A program made the translations under genes and the position numbers. From Hymenopus coronatus (Eukaryota; Arthropoda; Insecta; Mantodea; Hymenopodidae): a stretch of 64,000 bases of DNA. Of the stretch, positions 36,371-47,701 are shown in pieces (position 1 is the first letter of the stretch; each line of letters starts with the position of its first letter). The notes under the pieces were generated by a model, which made no database searches, had not been told where the DNA came from, and saw only the letters and a program-made list of their open reading frames with translations. The DNA lies in assembly GCA_030762935.1 (NCBI GenBank), contig CM060898.1:99145281-99209280 (forward strand), in the 5' to 3' direction.

Positions 36371-36584
36371 AAGGTGGCGACGATGAGCAGACGGGGTATA
36401 CAGCAAGAGAAAGACAGCAGGTATCAACACAACAATATTCTTGAAATAGGACGCAAAGAGCGAGAAACTGAACCAACAATTCATAATCCAATTTTACAAA
36501 TCAGAACTTTAAATGCTTATAATATCGCATGGGCAGTGGCTTACGTATTATTCAACAACCTGCGCATATATTTATTTATTTAAA

Positions 36585-36622
36585 GTATATGAAGTTAGCT
36601 TGGTAACCATTACACTGCAGAT
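36585..36622 (-). repeat. SINE-B head fragment
   Basis: TATGAAGTTAGCTTGGTAAC then CATTACACTGCAG matches, in the same orientation, the tRNA-like head of the 47.4-kb SINE-B copy. The rest of the SINE is absent. Confidence 0.5.
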
Positions 36623-37930
36623 TGCGACGTCCGAACCTTAAGACAAGCGTATTTCGGAAAATACTCTAATAAGGCCAACACATACACTATTTTCCGAACT
36701 GTGCATCTGCACAGTTTTAAACTTAAACGCCGAAATTCTGACACCCCAAAGCGCCAGTTGCCGATGGACCTCTGAGTAGTCAGGAACAATGTTAATGCCT
36801 GATTGTCAGACTCCAAGATGAATTCAACATGCTCTAGGGTTTCCCGAACTTCTCAGTACCAAAGATAATGACCAAGGTCTCGAGTTCATAAATGGAACAT
36901 TGCGTGTCCGGGAGTGTACGTTAACTATAAGCAATCACCCATCGGCCTTCCGGAGAGTACAATCTCCAGGGCGTCTGACTGCAAAATAAAATATTTAGAA
37001 AAATCCCGGTTAGCAAGTGGTGTCGGGTTAATAATACCCATTTTCAAATATCCAGAAGGCCCCTGCTGCTCTTTGGCCCACAGAAAAGATACACCCTTCT
37101 GACGAAGTCAATTTAACGATTTCGCCCACGCCTCGAAATCAACAATAAATGTACTAAAACAGAAATTGTCATCATAATGAACTTAACTAACACCTTAACA
37201 TTACGAGGTTGCGGGAAATTTCTAATTGCTTTGGTCCGGGTGAAGAGTGATTCCTGCTGTAGACATAATATGGCCCAAAAGGGAGATCTGTGAAGTAGAA
37301 AACGTGCATTTCTCCTTTCTTAAGGTCAACTATGTTTGCTCTAGCCGCATGAACACCTCAGACAATGCACTTCCAAATTGGGCGAATAAACCACATCGTC
37401 CAAATATTGATAAACGCATTTGAACTTTGTGTCCGAAAAAAGATTGTCTAGCAAACGCAATACGTTTTGCACTCCTATAGCATTCCCAAACGGTAAATCG
37501 TATAAATGCGGTAGCGAAAGCTGTTACATGCTTACACGACTCCGCTAAGGATATCTAGTAGTATGCACTGTTTAGAGCCAAGACGGATAAAAAAAAAAAA
37601 AAAAAAAATTAGTCCCAGAAAAATGGTGCAGTGTGCAATAAAGGCTTACGTTGTGCCTCGAACTTATTATTTATTTTTTTTATTTCAATGGTGAAAATCA
37701 ACGACTCGCCCAAAATCTCCATCACCCTTGGATACTAGACGTTCGGGGCTACAACATGCGGAAACACACGGCTGAATTATACCTTTGGCTGACATATCTT
37801 TAATCTTATCTTTCAGATTCCCATTGTTGGCGGGATAAGCCTTTAAGGCAGCATCTTAGCTGGTTTAATATCAGAAAGCTCAACGTTATACGTCACCAAA
37901 TTCCTGGTTTCAAACGATTGGCAAACAATT
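36610..37930 (-). pseudogene. Ty3/gypsy pol: reverse transcriptase and RNase H
   Basis: From 37930 downward the minus strand shows, in shifting frames, IKDMSAKGIIQP and LVSKGDGDFGRVVDF (RT N-terminal block). YLYDLPFGNAIGVQNVLRLL and YQYLDDVVYSPNLE (the YLDD catalytic box, about 37380) follow. CTFSTSQISLLGHIMSTAGI (the 'LGH-V' block) comes next, then RNase H pieces: WAKEQQGPSG, ILQSDALEI and HVEFILESDNQALTLF (about 36800). This order is RT then RNase H of Ty3/gypsy pol. Many stops and frameshifts are present. The YLDD active site itself is intact in sequence. Confidence 0.85.
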
Positions 37931-37965
37931 CACATGTTCATCACATACTTGTCAAAAACCGCACG

Positions 37966-38150
37966 GTGGGCCGGGTGGCGACTGTATGTGAGATTTATGT
38001 TGAACAAAGCGGCGCAAAGGCGTATTTTCTCCGATTTCTTTGGTGTTTCCCCCGCCATCGCATTCCACCGGTGCTTCATCTTCATTCAATGTATCATCAG
38101 TATCATCGCTTGCGGTGCCTATGTAGTAAACGCGGGCGCTAAACGCAACA
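37966..38150 (+). repeat. SINE-D copy inside the gypsy element
   Basis: Matches the 29191 copy through GTGAGATTTATGTTGAACAA, GCCATCGCATTCCACCGGTG and TTGCGGTGCCTATGTAGTAA. The tRNA-like head is degraded. Confidence 0.75.
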
Positions 38151-38280
38151 GCAACGTACCCTCCATAGAGCTGAATAGGAAACTGACCTAAAGCGCTGAA
38201 TTGTTGGCTAGTATCCCCAACCTCAGCAGCAACTGAGTCCGCGCGAAACGCAGTTGGACCTCATGTGCTGCTGTAGAGCA

Positions 38281-38389
38281 AAAAAAAAAAAAAAAAAAAA
38301 AAGTAATCCCCCTCCCTAAAATCAAGTTTAAAACCACTTTTACCATGAAATCAATCCGCAATATTAATGTATACGGCAAAGCAGGCAAC

Positions 38390-38440
<51 letters not shown>
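38281..38440. repeat. Two long poly-A tracts
   Basis: A-runs of about 22 and 48 bp at 38281-38302 and 38393-38440. They may be tails of lost retroposons; the adjacent sequences show no clear element. Long Phe runs in the opposite frame are artefacts. Confidence 0.8.
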
Positions 38441-38441
<1 letters not shown>

Positions 38442-39170
38442 GAATGTCCACGGAAATACACTGTACTTGATACATCTGAGATTTCCTAGAATGCTTACAT
38501 AAAATGTCAGAAATAATCCCTCCGGACTAACGAGCGAAAACTCCCTGAACTCAACCAAACACGAAGCGTGGTTTACCCACATCGACCTCACTACCGCTGT
38601 AAGATCTGCCGGTAAGTCTATTACACGGCCAAATTTACTAAAGCTGCCATCACTCTAACCGATGACTGGGGTCAACTAGAGGAGTAGCAACTACATGTGA
38701 TCATAAAAAAAAAAATCCTCCGGGTACCGGACAATGAAAAAACGTGTAAAAACGAGCCACAACGAAAACGTCCTTTTGAACGAGCTTCCTGTCGTATGCA
38801 CCACTATCAATAGTTTCATCATCCTCCTGCTTAGCAGGTAGGGGGTGTTTTCGAAGCATCTATTACTCGTGTCAAATCAGCTACAGATTGCTCAGACAAG
38901 TAGGGACGTAACCTCCTTATTTCACCGAGCGTTATTGGCCGCTGATTAGACATTGAGGCCGAAAATACCGCTGAAAAAATCCCGAAAGGATGTCGCCACA
39001 TGTTTGATCGGTATCTCGCAAATCTTACACAGCCCCTCCCATTAATTCCATGAATGACTCATTTACAGCCTGAGGTTTCAAATAATAATAGAAGCTAAAT
39101 AGTACACATACAAACCGCACAGAAGCATCTAAAATAGTTCTGTGCAATACATAAAGTGGAAATTAAGTTT

Positions 39171-39420
39171 CATTTATGGACGCTCTTTAAATGTTGTGGT
39201 TCTCAGTATCTCATTTTATACTGGGCGAGAAAGACCGCTTAATTTTGCTCAGAAGCCCCTTTTATCAGGATTGCGGTCCTTTTACGTACCATAAATCTAT
39301 GACACGGGACACCGGCTTTACTTCCCTTCCGGAGGAAGACATGCTAAGGATTTTTACGCCCGAGAAAGTCCATCGTACTTCGCCGAGTTTGGACCCGCGA
39401 TCTTGGGTGTATGAATTGTT
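39171..39420 (-). repeat. SINE-B copy inside the gypsy element
   Basis: Reverse orientation: ATGGACGCTCTTTAAATGTT, GAGAAAGACCGCTTAATTTT, CTTCCCTTCCGGAGGAAG and GATTTTTACGCCCGAGAAAG. Box B region is GAGTTTGGACCCGCG. The A-box end is lost. Confidence 0.85.
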
Positions 39421-40154
39421 GAATAAAAGATGGAATGCTTATCACCATTGATACGACCTAAAATATCTAAAATAAATTCCTTAATCTTAAGCATAATAAC
39501 CTAAGAGCTTGGGAAGTTGAAACATAATTCCTTAGGCTAATTTCTTCCATAAAAGCCAACACTTATAAAAATTTGACGGTCGATTTAGCGTCAAACACGT
39601 CAAATTTGGTGAGGCTTCCATAAACAATTGTAAAGGATGCTTTCGCTTTAACATTTTAAATGCTTAAAAAGCAGGCTCCTCTACTGGTGCACAATCACCA
39701 AGCCAAACGCTTTTCCTTGTCTACCCCAAGCGTTTATTCGAATATTTAAGTTGAGGTAATGACACGAAAAAAAAATGTGGCCTGTTGATATTGCTGAAAA
39801 TATACCACTATTAATATAATACTTAATTCGAACAGTAAACTTTTAACCTTGAGTTTTGTAAATTTAAAGCCTACATCAAAATCGCTAAATAAATTCACAT
39901 TTTCTAAATAAGCTGATTCACACGGATGGCGACTCCGCTAACAAATTAGGTGTCATGAGAAGTTTTACATACGGCTTGACCGTCATATGCTTAAAAATGT
40001 CTAACAGAGGCGACCTTTCAGCTTCAAATGAAACCTCACTACCCCTAAAATCCAGTTTAAACAATTATCCATTCTTACGTAAAAGGTGCAAAATTGTTAG
40101 ATGTAAAAGACAACTAATACATTGCATATAAAGTAATTCTCCGGCAATGTATAT

Positions 40155-40408
40155 ATGTACGTACGTATGTATGTATGTATGTATGTATGTATGTATGTAT
40201 GTATGTATGTATGTATGTATGTATGTATGTATGTATGTATGTATGTATGTATGTATGTATGTATGTATGTATGTATGCATGCATGCATGCATGCATGCAT
40301 GTATGTATGTATGTATGTATGTATGTATGTATGTATGTATGTATGTATGTATGTATGTATGTATGTATGTATGTATGTATGTATGTATGTATGTATGTAT
40401 GTATGTAC
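40155..40408. repeat. (GTAT)n microsatellite with (GCAT) core
   Basis: About 250 bp of GTAT units with a GCAT-variant block at about 40276-40300. All Met/Tyr/Cys or His/Thr/Tyr-repeat ORFs here are artefacts. Confidence 0.97.
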
Positions 40409-40470
40409 TAACAGAACCGTAAAGTAATCGCCCCTCTGGATAATACATAACCACGCTCTGCTACAGATTT

Positions 40471-41240
40471 TGTACCACCCACTCGAAATATTTAGATTGT
40501 AGGTAAAATTTTAAGTGAATGCTAATATTTTTCATTTCCATTTACCAAGGAACGTGAATCGGTAACTTAAATTTATCAACAATCTAATTTTAAAGAGGGA
40601 CGCCCCCCCCCTTCAGAAGAACAAGAGGATCTATTACTTGTGTTTATTGAAGCAATACTATACGCTGTAAGGACACGTAAGGGCAACTCCTCGTTCTGAA
40701 ATGTTAGGCTGTTACAGATTAATTCATTATTGTTACCATATAAGATAATACAAATTGTATAACACAGCAGGGATTTGTTATTTACAATTGGTTAACGAGT
40801 CACACACAACTAGTACAAGTGGAAATGGTACCTGGCAAAACTTGACACCCAATGACACTTAATTTGCACTGAACGTTGGGGGTGACAAACAGCATAAAAT
40901 TCTCATAGAAATGATATAAACTCTGAAGCTTTAACAACTATAAGTTTTGTAAAGTATAACAGACGCATTAGAACAGTGAGAAAAAGTCATTAACAACAAG
41001 AAACATGACACTTCTTTTTACTTATATTTTGAACGCTTTGTCGCATTTCTATTAATGCAGAAATGATTTCATATTTCCCCAAAACACTAGACTTGAGCAC
41101 AATCTCGCGTATAAGAAAACCTAGCTAACATTTTAAATAAACGGCGAAGCCACGCTAAAACAAGGTAACCACAGTACCGCCAACGGAGCCAAACACACAG
41201 TGAGTCGCCTCACTAGTTCCAAAATAAGCCCCGGCCCAAG

Positions 41241-41323
<83 letters not shown>

Positions 41324-41385
41324 ATATATTCCCTGGCGGACGCTCGCGAATTAAACCCATTCAGTCGAAAATGTAGAGTAAAAAA
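40471..41385 (-). repeat. Gypsy LTR, right copy (5' LTR in element sense)
   Basis: Colinear with 35068-35888, with an inserted (GA)n tract at about 41245-41317. Its outer end GGCTCA abuts the resumed Repeat A sequence. Confidence 0.75.
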
Positions 41386-41815
41386 GGCTCACACAGCAAA
41401 TAAAATTTATATGTTGAATTTTCTGGGATTAGCCTCTGAAGACATCTTCACTCTGGATGACTATGTAGCTCGTAAACCGTAACAGGTAGATGAAAACTTA
41501 CTATAAAACAAATGTTGGTCTCGTTAAAACAACTATTTGTCATTACATTAATTTTAGAGTTAGCCGTTTACGAGATATTCTTCGTATTGGTTTCAAATGC
41601 TTGGTTAATTAAACGTTTCTTAAATGGGAAGTCAGCTCCCGCTTTATCTCTATTGTTTTACTCCCGGGAATACAAAAGAGAACCATATTTCGATTCTTTC
41701 ACTTAGTGTTAATAATGCTTGACTATCGCTTAAGCCTTATTTCTCTCCTACTTATAAGGAACTAAGAATAAGATAATTTCTGCTACTGTTTATCTCGTTC
41801 CATGGATAGCCCTAG
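41386..41815 (-). repeat. Repeat A, second half of the split copy
   Basis: Resumes with CAAATAAAATTTATATGTTG and continues AATTTTCTGGGATTAGCCTC, GATATTCTTCGTATTGGTTT and TTATTTCTCTCCTACTTATA, in reverse orientation. Confidence 0.8.
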
Positions 41816-41954
41816 TTTTCTTTTTATTCTGGATTTTATCTCTTCTTTCACCTGTTTTAACTATTATTATTTTTAACTTACTTTTATTCGTATTTTACCC
41901 TAAATGATTTATTCTAAGGGCGCCGATAACCTAGCAGTTGAGCACATTTAAACC

Positions 41955-42005
41955 CCACTCCTCATCACCATCATCATCATCATCGTCGTCGTCGACGTCA
42001 TCACC
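41955..42005. repeat. (ATC)n/(GTC)n microsatellite
   Basis: CATCATCATCATCGTCGTCG-type triplet run. A similar tract lies at about 44300-44366, where it gives a false poly-Asp frame on the minus strand. Confidence 0.9.
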
Positions 42006-42119
42006 GTGCAATAATTGGAATTGTCTCACAGTAGAATAAGCTAACAATCCGCGATTATGTGTATAAAAGTTGTTGTATGTGTGTCAGAGAATGCAAATGT
42101 CTCTGGCGAATCTCTTCTC

Positions 42120-43080
42120 AATTGTAACGAAGCTCCCATGATATATTCGGAGGAGCAGGTGTTAAAGCTAAGGGAAGACTGCTGCGATTGGTAGAGAGCG
42201 TCAATGGAACTTCACAGGTCCCAAAAATCTTGGAAACCCTACTACTCTTGTAGGGAAGGAAAATGTTTGATGACCTAAGCCTTACCCGAGCGTGTAAAAT
42301 TCCTTGGTTGATATATGGTTACCCAAAAATGAAATGTCTTTTTCACAAAAAAGAATCACACGAATATAAGGCTGGAACATCTGTGCTACTTTGCGTAATC
42401 CAAACGGCATCTTTGTGAGTTCAAAAAGACCACACGGAGTAATTACAACAGTCTTAGGAACATCCTCTTGTGTAAAAGATTGTGATGATACGCTCTAATA
42501 AAGTCCATTTTGGATAATATAGATATGTTTGACATTGATGTCCTCCAGTGTATGGAAAACCGGATAGCGTTCTGGTACTGTGGTGGCATGGTATTAAGTA
42601 CTTTATATTCAACGCAAGGAGGTCAGCTTACGTCTCGTTTTGATACTACATGGAGACGATTGGACCAGTAGCTTTCTGAAGTTTGACATTTACCAAGGTT
42701 GATGATTTCCTGAAATTTTACTTTTGCTTGGGCTAGTGTATCTATTGGTAAACGTCTAACCTATGCGTAGAGTGGAGATTTCGGAGCGTGTGTGGTGAAC
42801 CGTAACTTCATAAGAAATTAAGTATATCAGCGAGGAGATTAGGAAATTCTTTCAATAAAACCCAATATTTGTGATGTGGGTCTAACAAAAGTACTGACTT
42901 GAGATTAGCTGTGCTTATGAAACCTGCACTTGAGGGTAAAGTTCCTTTGTGCATTAGCTGAGTTAATGTCTAAAAGAAACCACAGTAACACTGGATCAAA
43001 AATAAATCAGCTCCAGTAATCGGTTGGCGCACATCAACTGGGAGAAACAGCCATACAAATAAACTTTGAAGACCTATCAA
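42120..43080 (-). pseudogene. Second Ty3/gypsy reverse-transcriptase remnant
   Basis: The minus strand from 43080 downward gives KISGNHQPW (from 'EFQEMINLG') and VPERYPVFHTLEDINV. EDVPKTVVITPCGLFELTKM and PFGLRKVAQMFQPYIRVILF follow. These match RT blocks of the gypsy subgroup with 'DRYPVPHI-DF', 'PKTAVTTPFGLFEFTRMPFGL-NAAQTFQR'. The wording differs from the RT at 36.6-37.9 kb, so it is a separate family. The YxDD box was not found; the frame then jumps to SFLGNHIST (the LGH block). No LTRs were recognised. Confidence 0.75.
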
Positions 43081-43149
43081 CCTTAAGTGGTCTTTCTTTA
43101 TATGTGTGTATTATTGTCCTGTTTTATGTCTAGAATTATCCCTTCTGAA

Positions 43150-43212
43150 TTTTACTTTCTCTAGCACTTATATTCAATGTACATGGTAGATAGAAAAGGT
43201 ATTATTAAATTA
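43150..43212 (-). repeat. Repeat A end fragment
   Basis: GAATTTTACTTTCTCTAGCA through GGTAGATAGAAAAGGTATT is the terminal 60 bp of the family in reverse. Confidence 0.65.
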
Positions 43213-45203
43213 CAAATGAGTCCAGGAGAAGGGAAAGGTTTATAACTCTTAAAATGCTGATTGGAACCTATTGCTTCAAAATTTTGAAAACATGGAATTC
43301 AAAGATGAAGATGTTTCCGTAGATAGCGACGCCTTAAAATTAATTAGTGTAATTCAAAAACAATTGAAACAGTCTTTAACCAGAAACATTTGTACGATGA
43401 TATTCATTTACACTCTGTAGATTGAGAATGGTATTATCTTACAAGATGCAACATTAGATGTTCAGGCTCAAAGGCATTCAATTTTGAAACAGGTAAAACT
43501 AAAGATCCAAGCAATGTAGACTATATCGGGGGTAGAGAAGAAGAGTATGAAGTTTAGAAATGCAGTATCTACATTGGAGATTGGATACTATTAGAATTCA
43601 GCGCAGAGAAGTCAATGATGATGAACGGTTGTGTGAGTAAGTGCTTTCAATCAATGCAGAACAGTGGTGGCTGAACATATAAGAGCACAAGAGCACGTGA
43701 ATACCCTAACGTTTGAACCTTGTTTGTTTTGATACTTTTTCTTTGAATATCGTTAAACGTAACATATTTGCGGTAATTTACAATATATGACGTTAAAAAT
43801 CTACCGCGATACTCCGCTAAACTCAATGAAATGTGGTACATCTGACTTGTGCAAAGTTTTGAATAGTTTTTGCACATGCGGGACAGTTATGGCGTAATTA
43901 CCTTATGTACCAACATGTGCGGTGTGCATAGTACAAAGCGTGTTCGAATGAAGAAACACTCTTTTCCACGCTCTTTCAATATAATTGTCATTTATGACAC
44001 CAGATATTTACTCACTGCAGTAGAAGTGAGAATCGCTAGAGGGCAGCAATATTAAGGCTTCTTACCACTGTGCTTCTTAATGCAGTGGGTATAATAGAGC
44101 GTTAACCTGGCATCCTACGACATGACAGAGCAGGCAAGGTACATGAACGAGGAACTGCATGTTTTAGACTACCCATATTCTCAACTGCAACTTAATTTAT
44201 ATTACTTTGTTCTTGCCTTAGACATTATACTTAAAGGTGTACACTACTAACTTTCAAACACTACCCTTTCTTTCGTAAGACTTATGCATAAGTAAGATCG
44301 CCATCGTCATCATCATCATCATCATCATCATCAACGTCGTCGTCGTCGTCGTCATCATCGTCATTATGGTTGTTGTTGGAGCGACGCAGTTGTATTAACT
44401 TCTTCGTAATCAAAACCTTTATGGGACAGATGCTATTCACATTTGTACGCCTTTCAAACCTTTGTAAACATCCAGAATGTATACTCACGAGCCGCTTCCG
44501 ATTTAGACTGCACAAATGTCAAATTGGTTACGTCATAACTCAAAAACTTTAAATTTTGTAGGCGCACTTTAGACTATATTAGTACTATTCAAAAATACCA
44601 ATTAAAACTAAAATTGCATGAGCCTACAATGGAATAACGGTTTATGCTGACTTTCATGACCGATTTTCCTGTGTTTTCAATGGCACAGATATAGTGAAAC
44701 AAAAGTACTATTTAAATTTATAAAATTATATGTAGTTACATAGGTGCAGGTCACATCCAGTTTAATGAGTAGGTCACAATCGTTTTTGTTGTTTGGTCCA
44801 GTTATTCAGTCCATATTCCAAATATACATATTATAGTTGTAACTTACATTATCTTTTAGTGCTTCAGTATATCTTATACATGCTTCTACGCAGCAGATGA
44901 GAAGATAAAGTATACTGAAAAAGTATTGTCTACTTAGTTGTAATTTATATGGTGTGTAGGACAGATTTTGTTTTATTTATTTTTGTTAATAGCCCGGCGA
45001 GTCAGCAAACGTTTCTTGCTTATAGGCACATGGTTATTGGTTTATTTACAATCAAACTCTTGCATATTTAATAAAGGCTATATAGCAGAACTTTCAAATG
45101 TTGTACTGTGGTATCAATTTTGTATGTCACAAAATATGTAATTGGCCCTCTTTTATTCACAAAGTAATAAGTGTGTTAAACGTATATATACAGTGCCTGT
45201 AGC
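43213..45203. other. Intergenic with one candidate small exon
   Basis: No known domain. A 72-nt frame flanked by splice-like sites lies at 43421-43492, and a triplet microsatellite at 44300-44366. Confidence 0.4.
43421..43492 (+). other. Candidate 24-codon exon, unassigned
   Basis: A TGTAG acceptor at 43416-43420 and a CAG|GTAAAA donor at 43490-43496 bound exactly 24 codons in phase 0 (IENGIILQDATLDVQAQ...). An upstream ATG frame (43291 on) is also open for about 40 codons. No family recognised; it could be chance. Confidence 0.2.
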
Positions 45204-46841
45204 TGTCAAATGCTGGCTGGCTGGCGGCACATAGTTCGCTGGAGACACCACAAGAACACATCTCATCATGCGGAAGACTAGAAGAAGAAGAAGGTACAGA
45301 AGAAAAAAACAACACCAAAACAAATGAAGACACTGATAACGAATCACAACACTCCGCAGCAGGAAACTCAGCATCAGCATCAAACACCTCCTCAAGAGCA
45401 CAATCACCGATACCCAGCGAAAAACAGACCACAATACCACCTCAAATCTCAACACCAAAAACACTACTAGAACACCAGCGAGAGATCCCCGGCCGTTTCG
45501 GGCGCTTTAGCGCAGTCGCGATTGGCGCGCATCCTCAGCTGTCAGCACGGTTCTTTTTGCAACAGGCTCAGTATATCCGACCTGCTCATATGAATGCTGT
45601 TCACATTCACAGCGTATGAGGACCGGCACCACTCATCCGCTTCATCTACCACGACGCTGAACAATACGCCGCAGCACTCCAAACCAAGATTTCTTTCCTC
45701 GGAAAAGAAGTCCTGATCGAAGAAAGCCACACCACCTGGACTCCAGCTTGCAGAAAATGCTGCAAGTACCGACACATCGCTGAAAATTGCTCATCTACAC
45801 CACGCTGCCACTACTGTGGAGCACCGAACACAACACCTAGCTGCAGACAACATGACCTAACCAGACACCCTCGATATTGCGCCACATGTCGCCGAAATGA
45901 CCAATACACTGGACAAACGTCCTGCCCGCTACCCTCAATAAAACTCTAAAACTGAAGAAATACGTACAACTCAACGTAATACAGGAAAACAAACTCCACA
46001 TCTCTACCAATCACAGCAGACTTCACAAGCAACGCAACCAACCATAAGATACCTATATGAAACTCAAGACACAACCACAAGAGGACCACCGCAGCCGAAC
46101 CAATCACCACAACCCCCACCGACACCACAAAACAACACACAAAGATGGTATACCAAAGGAGAAGAAGGCCACAACACAAAAGAAGACCCTGACAGAGAAC
46201 TACTAACTGCATTACACGGAATACATTCGAGCATCAACAAATTTCAGTCCAAACTACAAGATCTCACAACAATCATAAACAAACTCAGCAGAAACATTGA
46301 AACACACGCCGAACAACAGAACAACACCCTTGAACTACTGATGACAGACACCAAAAGCTTCACAGAACTCAACACTTCAACCACCAGTCGAATTGCAGAC
46401 TGCATCCTAGAAATTCAAACCGCCCAAGAGTAAAGAGAAGAGGACCCAAGAAACCGACTTTCTGATATCACCACTAAAGTCATCAATCTATCACCAACAC
46501 TAAAAGATGTCAGTGCAGACCTGGAAAATTTCAAAGACTCGCACATAAACATCACCCAGAACATCGCTCAACAACGAGAAAACACAAAAGAAGACATCAC
46601 CAAAATACTAACAGAATTCCTACACACTAAAAAACGAACATAATTATTGTATCCAAATTTTTCAATAAAGAAAACCCTAACCCAAAAAAGGTAGGTCGGT
46701 GAAAACAACGCATGATGTCTATTTAAAAAATAACTAATAAAAACAAAGTCCAATGGCTGAAGAGGGCAAATTACGCCCTAAAACAGCCCTGGTGGTGAAA
46801 GAAAACCCTAAATCCCCTTGTTTCTTGCTTGTCAAATGCTG
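45204..46841 (+). mobile_element. ORF1-only non-LTR retroelement (half-LINE) with 12-bp TSD
   Basis: TGTCAAATGCTG at 45204-45215 is repeated exactly at 46830-46841. The 1614 bp between hold a gag-like LINE ORF1 (to 46643) and a tail of about 190 bp, but no endonuclease or reverse transcriptase. The + strand is strikingly A/C-rich and T-poor against AT-rich flanks. The tail has AAAGAAAACCCTAA twice (46667-46680 and 46798-46811). The element starts inside ORF1, as expected of 5' truncation. It resembles the HAL1 (half-L1) situation in mammals, where an ORF1-only element relies on RT from another LINE. Confidence 0.75.
45216..46643 (+). pseudogene. LINE ORF1 (gag-like): CCHC knuckles plus coiled coil
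   Basis: The ORF enters open at the 5' truncation. An acidic Ser/Thr/Asn-rich segment (LEEEEGTEEKNN) comes first, then a region ending GPAPLIRFIYHDAEQYAAAL. Zinc knuckles CRKCCKYRHIAENC (CX2CX4HX4C, about 45749-45790) and CHYCGAPNTTPSC follow, with a further cysteine cluster. After a Pro/Gln/Thr-rich linker, a long heptad-like region (ELLTALHGIHSSINKF, LQDLTTIINKLSRN) suggests a coiled coil. Defects are few: TGA at 45617-45619, a frameshift near 45947, and TAA at 46431-46433. The product would package LINE RNA in a ribonucleoprotein. The exact clade (Jockey, R1 or I-like) is not settled. Confidence 0.8.
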
Positions 46842-47388
46842 CAAGAGAAGGTTTTGCCATCTAGAAACTTCAGTGCATATATCTCTAGAATTAGAATAAA
46901 GGTTATTCAGAAGTGATGACACTCATTACACAGATTTTTTGTTAGTGTTTAACGCCCGCTTTTACTACTTGTGGCACAGCAGGCGAATGTAATCCTTGTT
47001 TTACTCATGCTAGTCCATCGGCATTTTCTTTCTTCATTAATTTTCCCCCTTATATTTGATTTTATATTAAACTGGAAAAACATGGATCATTACATAATTA
47101 GCGGCAACAATGTTTGTATTTGTTGATATCAGCGGTATATGATGCAAGTTGATAACGATGAGAAATATGATGAGTGTTTGTGTTATCTGTGAGTTAGAAA
47201 ACAGTGATCTTATTTATAAGATATTTGTGGTGAGCTTAATTTGTTGACCAGTACTGTAATGCTCTTATTTTACTAAATACGAACAAAACTACTTCATTTA
47301 AATTCAGATTGAAAGAGGCGCTCACCTAGGGCTCAACTACCCACGGTTAAATTTCTCTCTACCACAAGCTTCCAGTTGTACTAAGTGG
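46842..47388. other. No gene recognised
   Basis: AT-rich; nothing recognised apart from the GTACTAAGTGG copy at 47378-47388 that is the left target duplication of the next SINE. Confidence 0.4.
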
Positions 47389-47690
47389 GGAAAAAATGAA
47401 ATGGCGCGTTATTTATGGACGCTCTTTAACTGCTGTGGTTCTCAGCGTCACATTTTATACTGGGCGTGAAAGACCGCTTAATTTTGCTCAGAGGCCTCTC
47501 TATCAGGCTTGAGGTTCTTTTACGTGCCGTAAATGTACGACACGGGACCCACGGCTTTACTTCCCTTCCGAAGGAAGCCATGCTAAGGATTTTTACGCCC
47601 GAAAAAATCCATCGTCCTCCGCCGGGTTTGACCCCGCGACCTTGGGCATATGAAGTTAGCATGGTAACCATTACACCACGGAGGTTGACA
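47389..47690 (-). mobile_element. SINE-B, complete copy with 11-bp TSD
   Basis: GTACTAAGTGG flanks the unit at 47378-47388 and 47691-47701. In reverse complement it starts with CCTCCGTGGTGTAATGGTTA (box A), then CGGGGTCAAACCCGGC (box B), the GGATTTTTTCGGGCGTAAAA body, and ends CGTCCATAAATAACGC with an A/T-rich tail. This is the best-preserved SINE-B here and defines the family. tRNA-like head, internal RNA polymerase III promoter, no protein. Confidence 0.9.
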
Positions 47691-47701
47691 GTACTAAGTG
47701 G

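Larger units (their letters stand above)
35068..41385 (-). mobile_element. Decayed Ty3/gypsy LTR retrotransposon nested in Repeat A
   Basis: Two direct long repeats (about 35068-35888 and 40471-41385) flank 4.6 kb holding a minus-strand pol. The insertion splits one Repeat A copy. The LTRs have drifted apart, with indels and a GA expansion in the right copy, so the insertion is old. A PPT-like GGGGGA (reverse strand) sits at about 35896-35902 beside the left (3') LTR. No convincing integrase or gag was recognised. Two SINEs and a large GTAT microsatellite were added later. A clean target duplication is not visible, probably through mutation. Confidence 0.75.

Noticed and set aside
38188..38591. 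Minus-strand ORFs with Phe runs
   Set aside because: Poly-A tracts read in reverse; no conserved residues around them.
40065..40454. Overlapping ORFs of Met-Tyr-Val-Cys or His-Thr-Tyr-Ile repeats on both strands
   Set aside because: They are translations of a (GTAT)n microsatellite.
44282..44515. ORF with a poly-Asp run on the minus strand
   Set aside because: The Asp run is a CATCAT/CGTCGT triplet repeat; flanks show no protein family.
46660..46815. Telomere-like CCCTAA motifs
   Set aside because: Only two isolated AACCCTAA occurrences within the retroelement tail; not a telomeric array.
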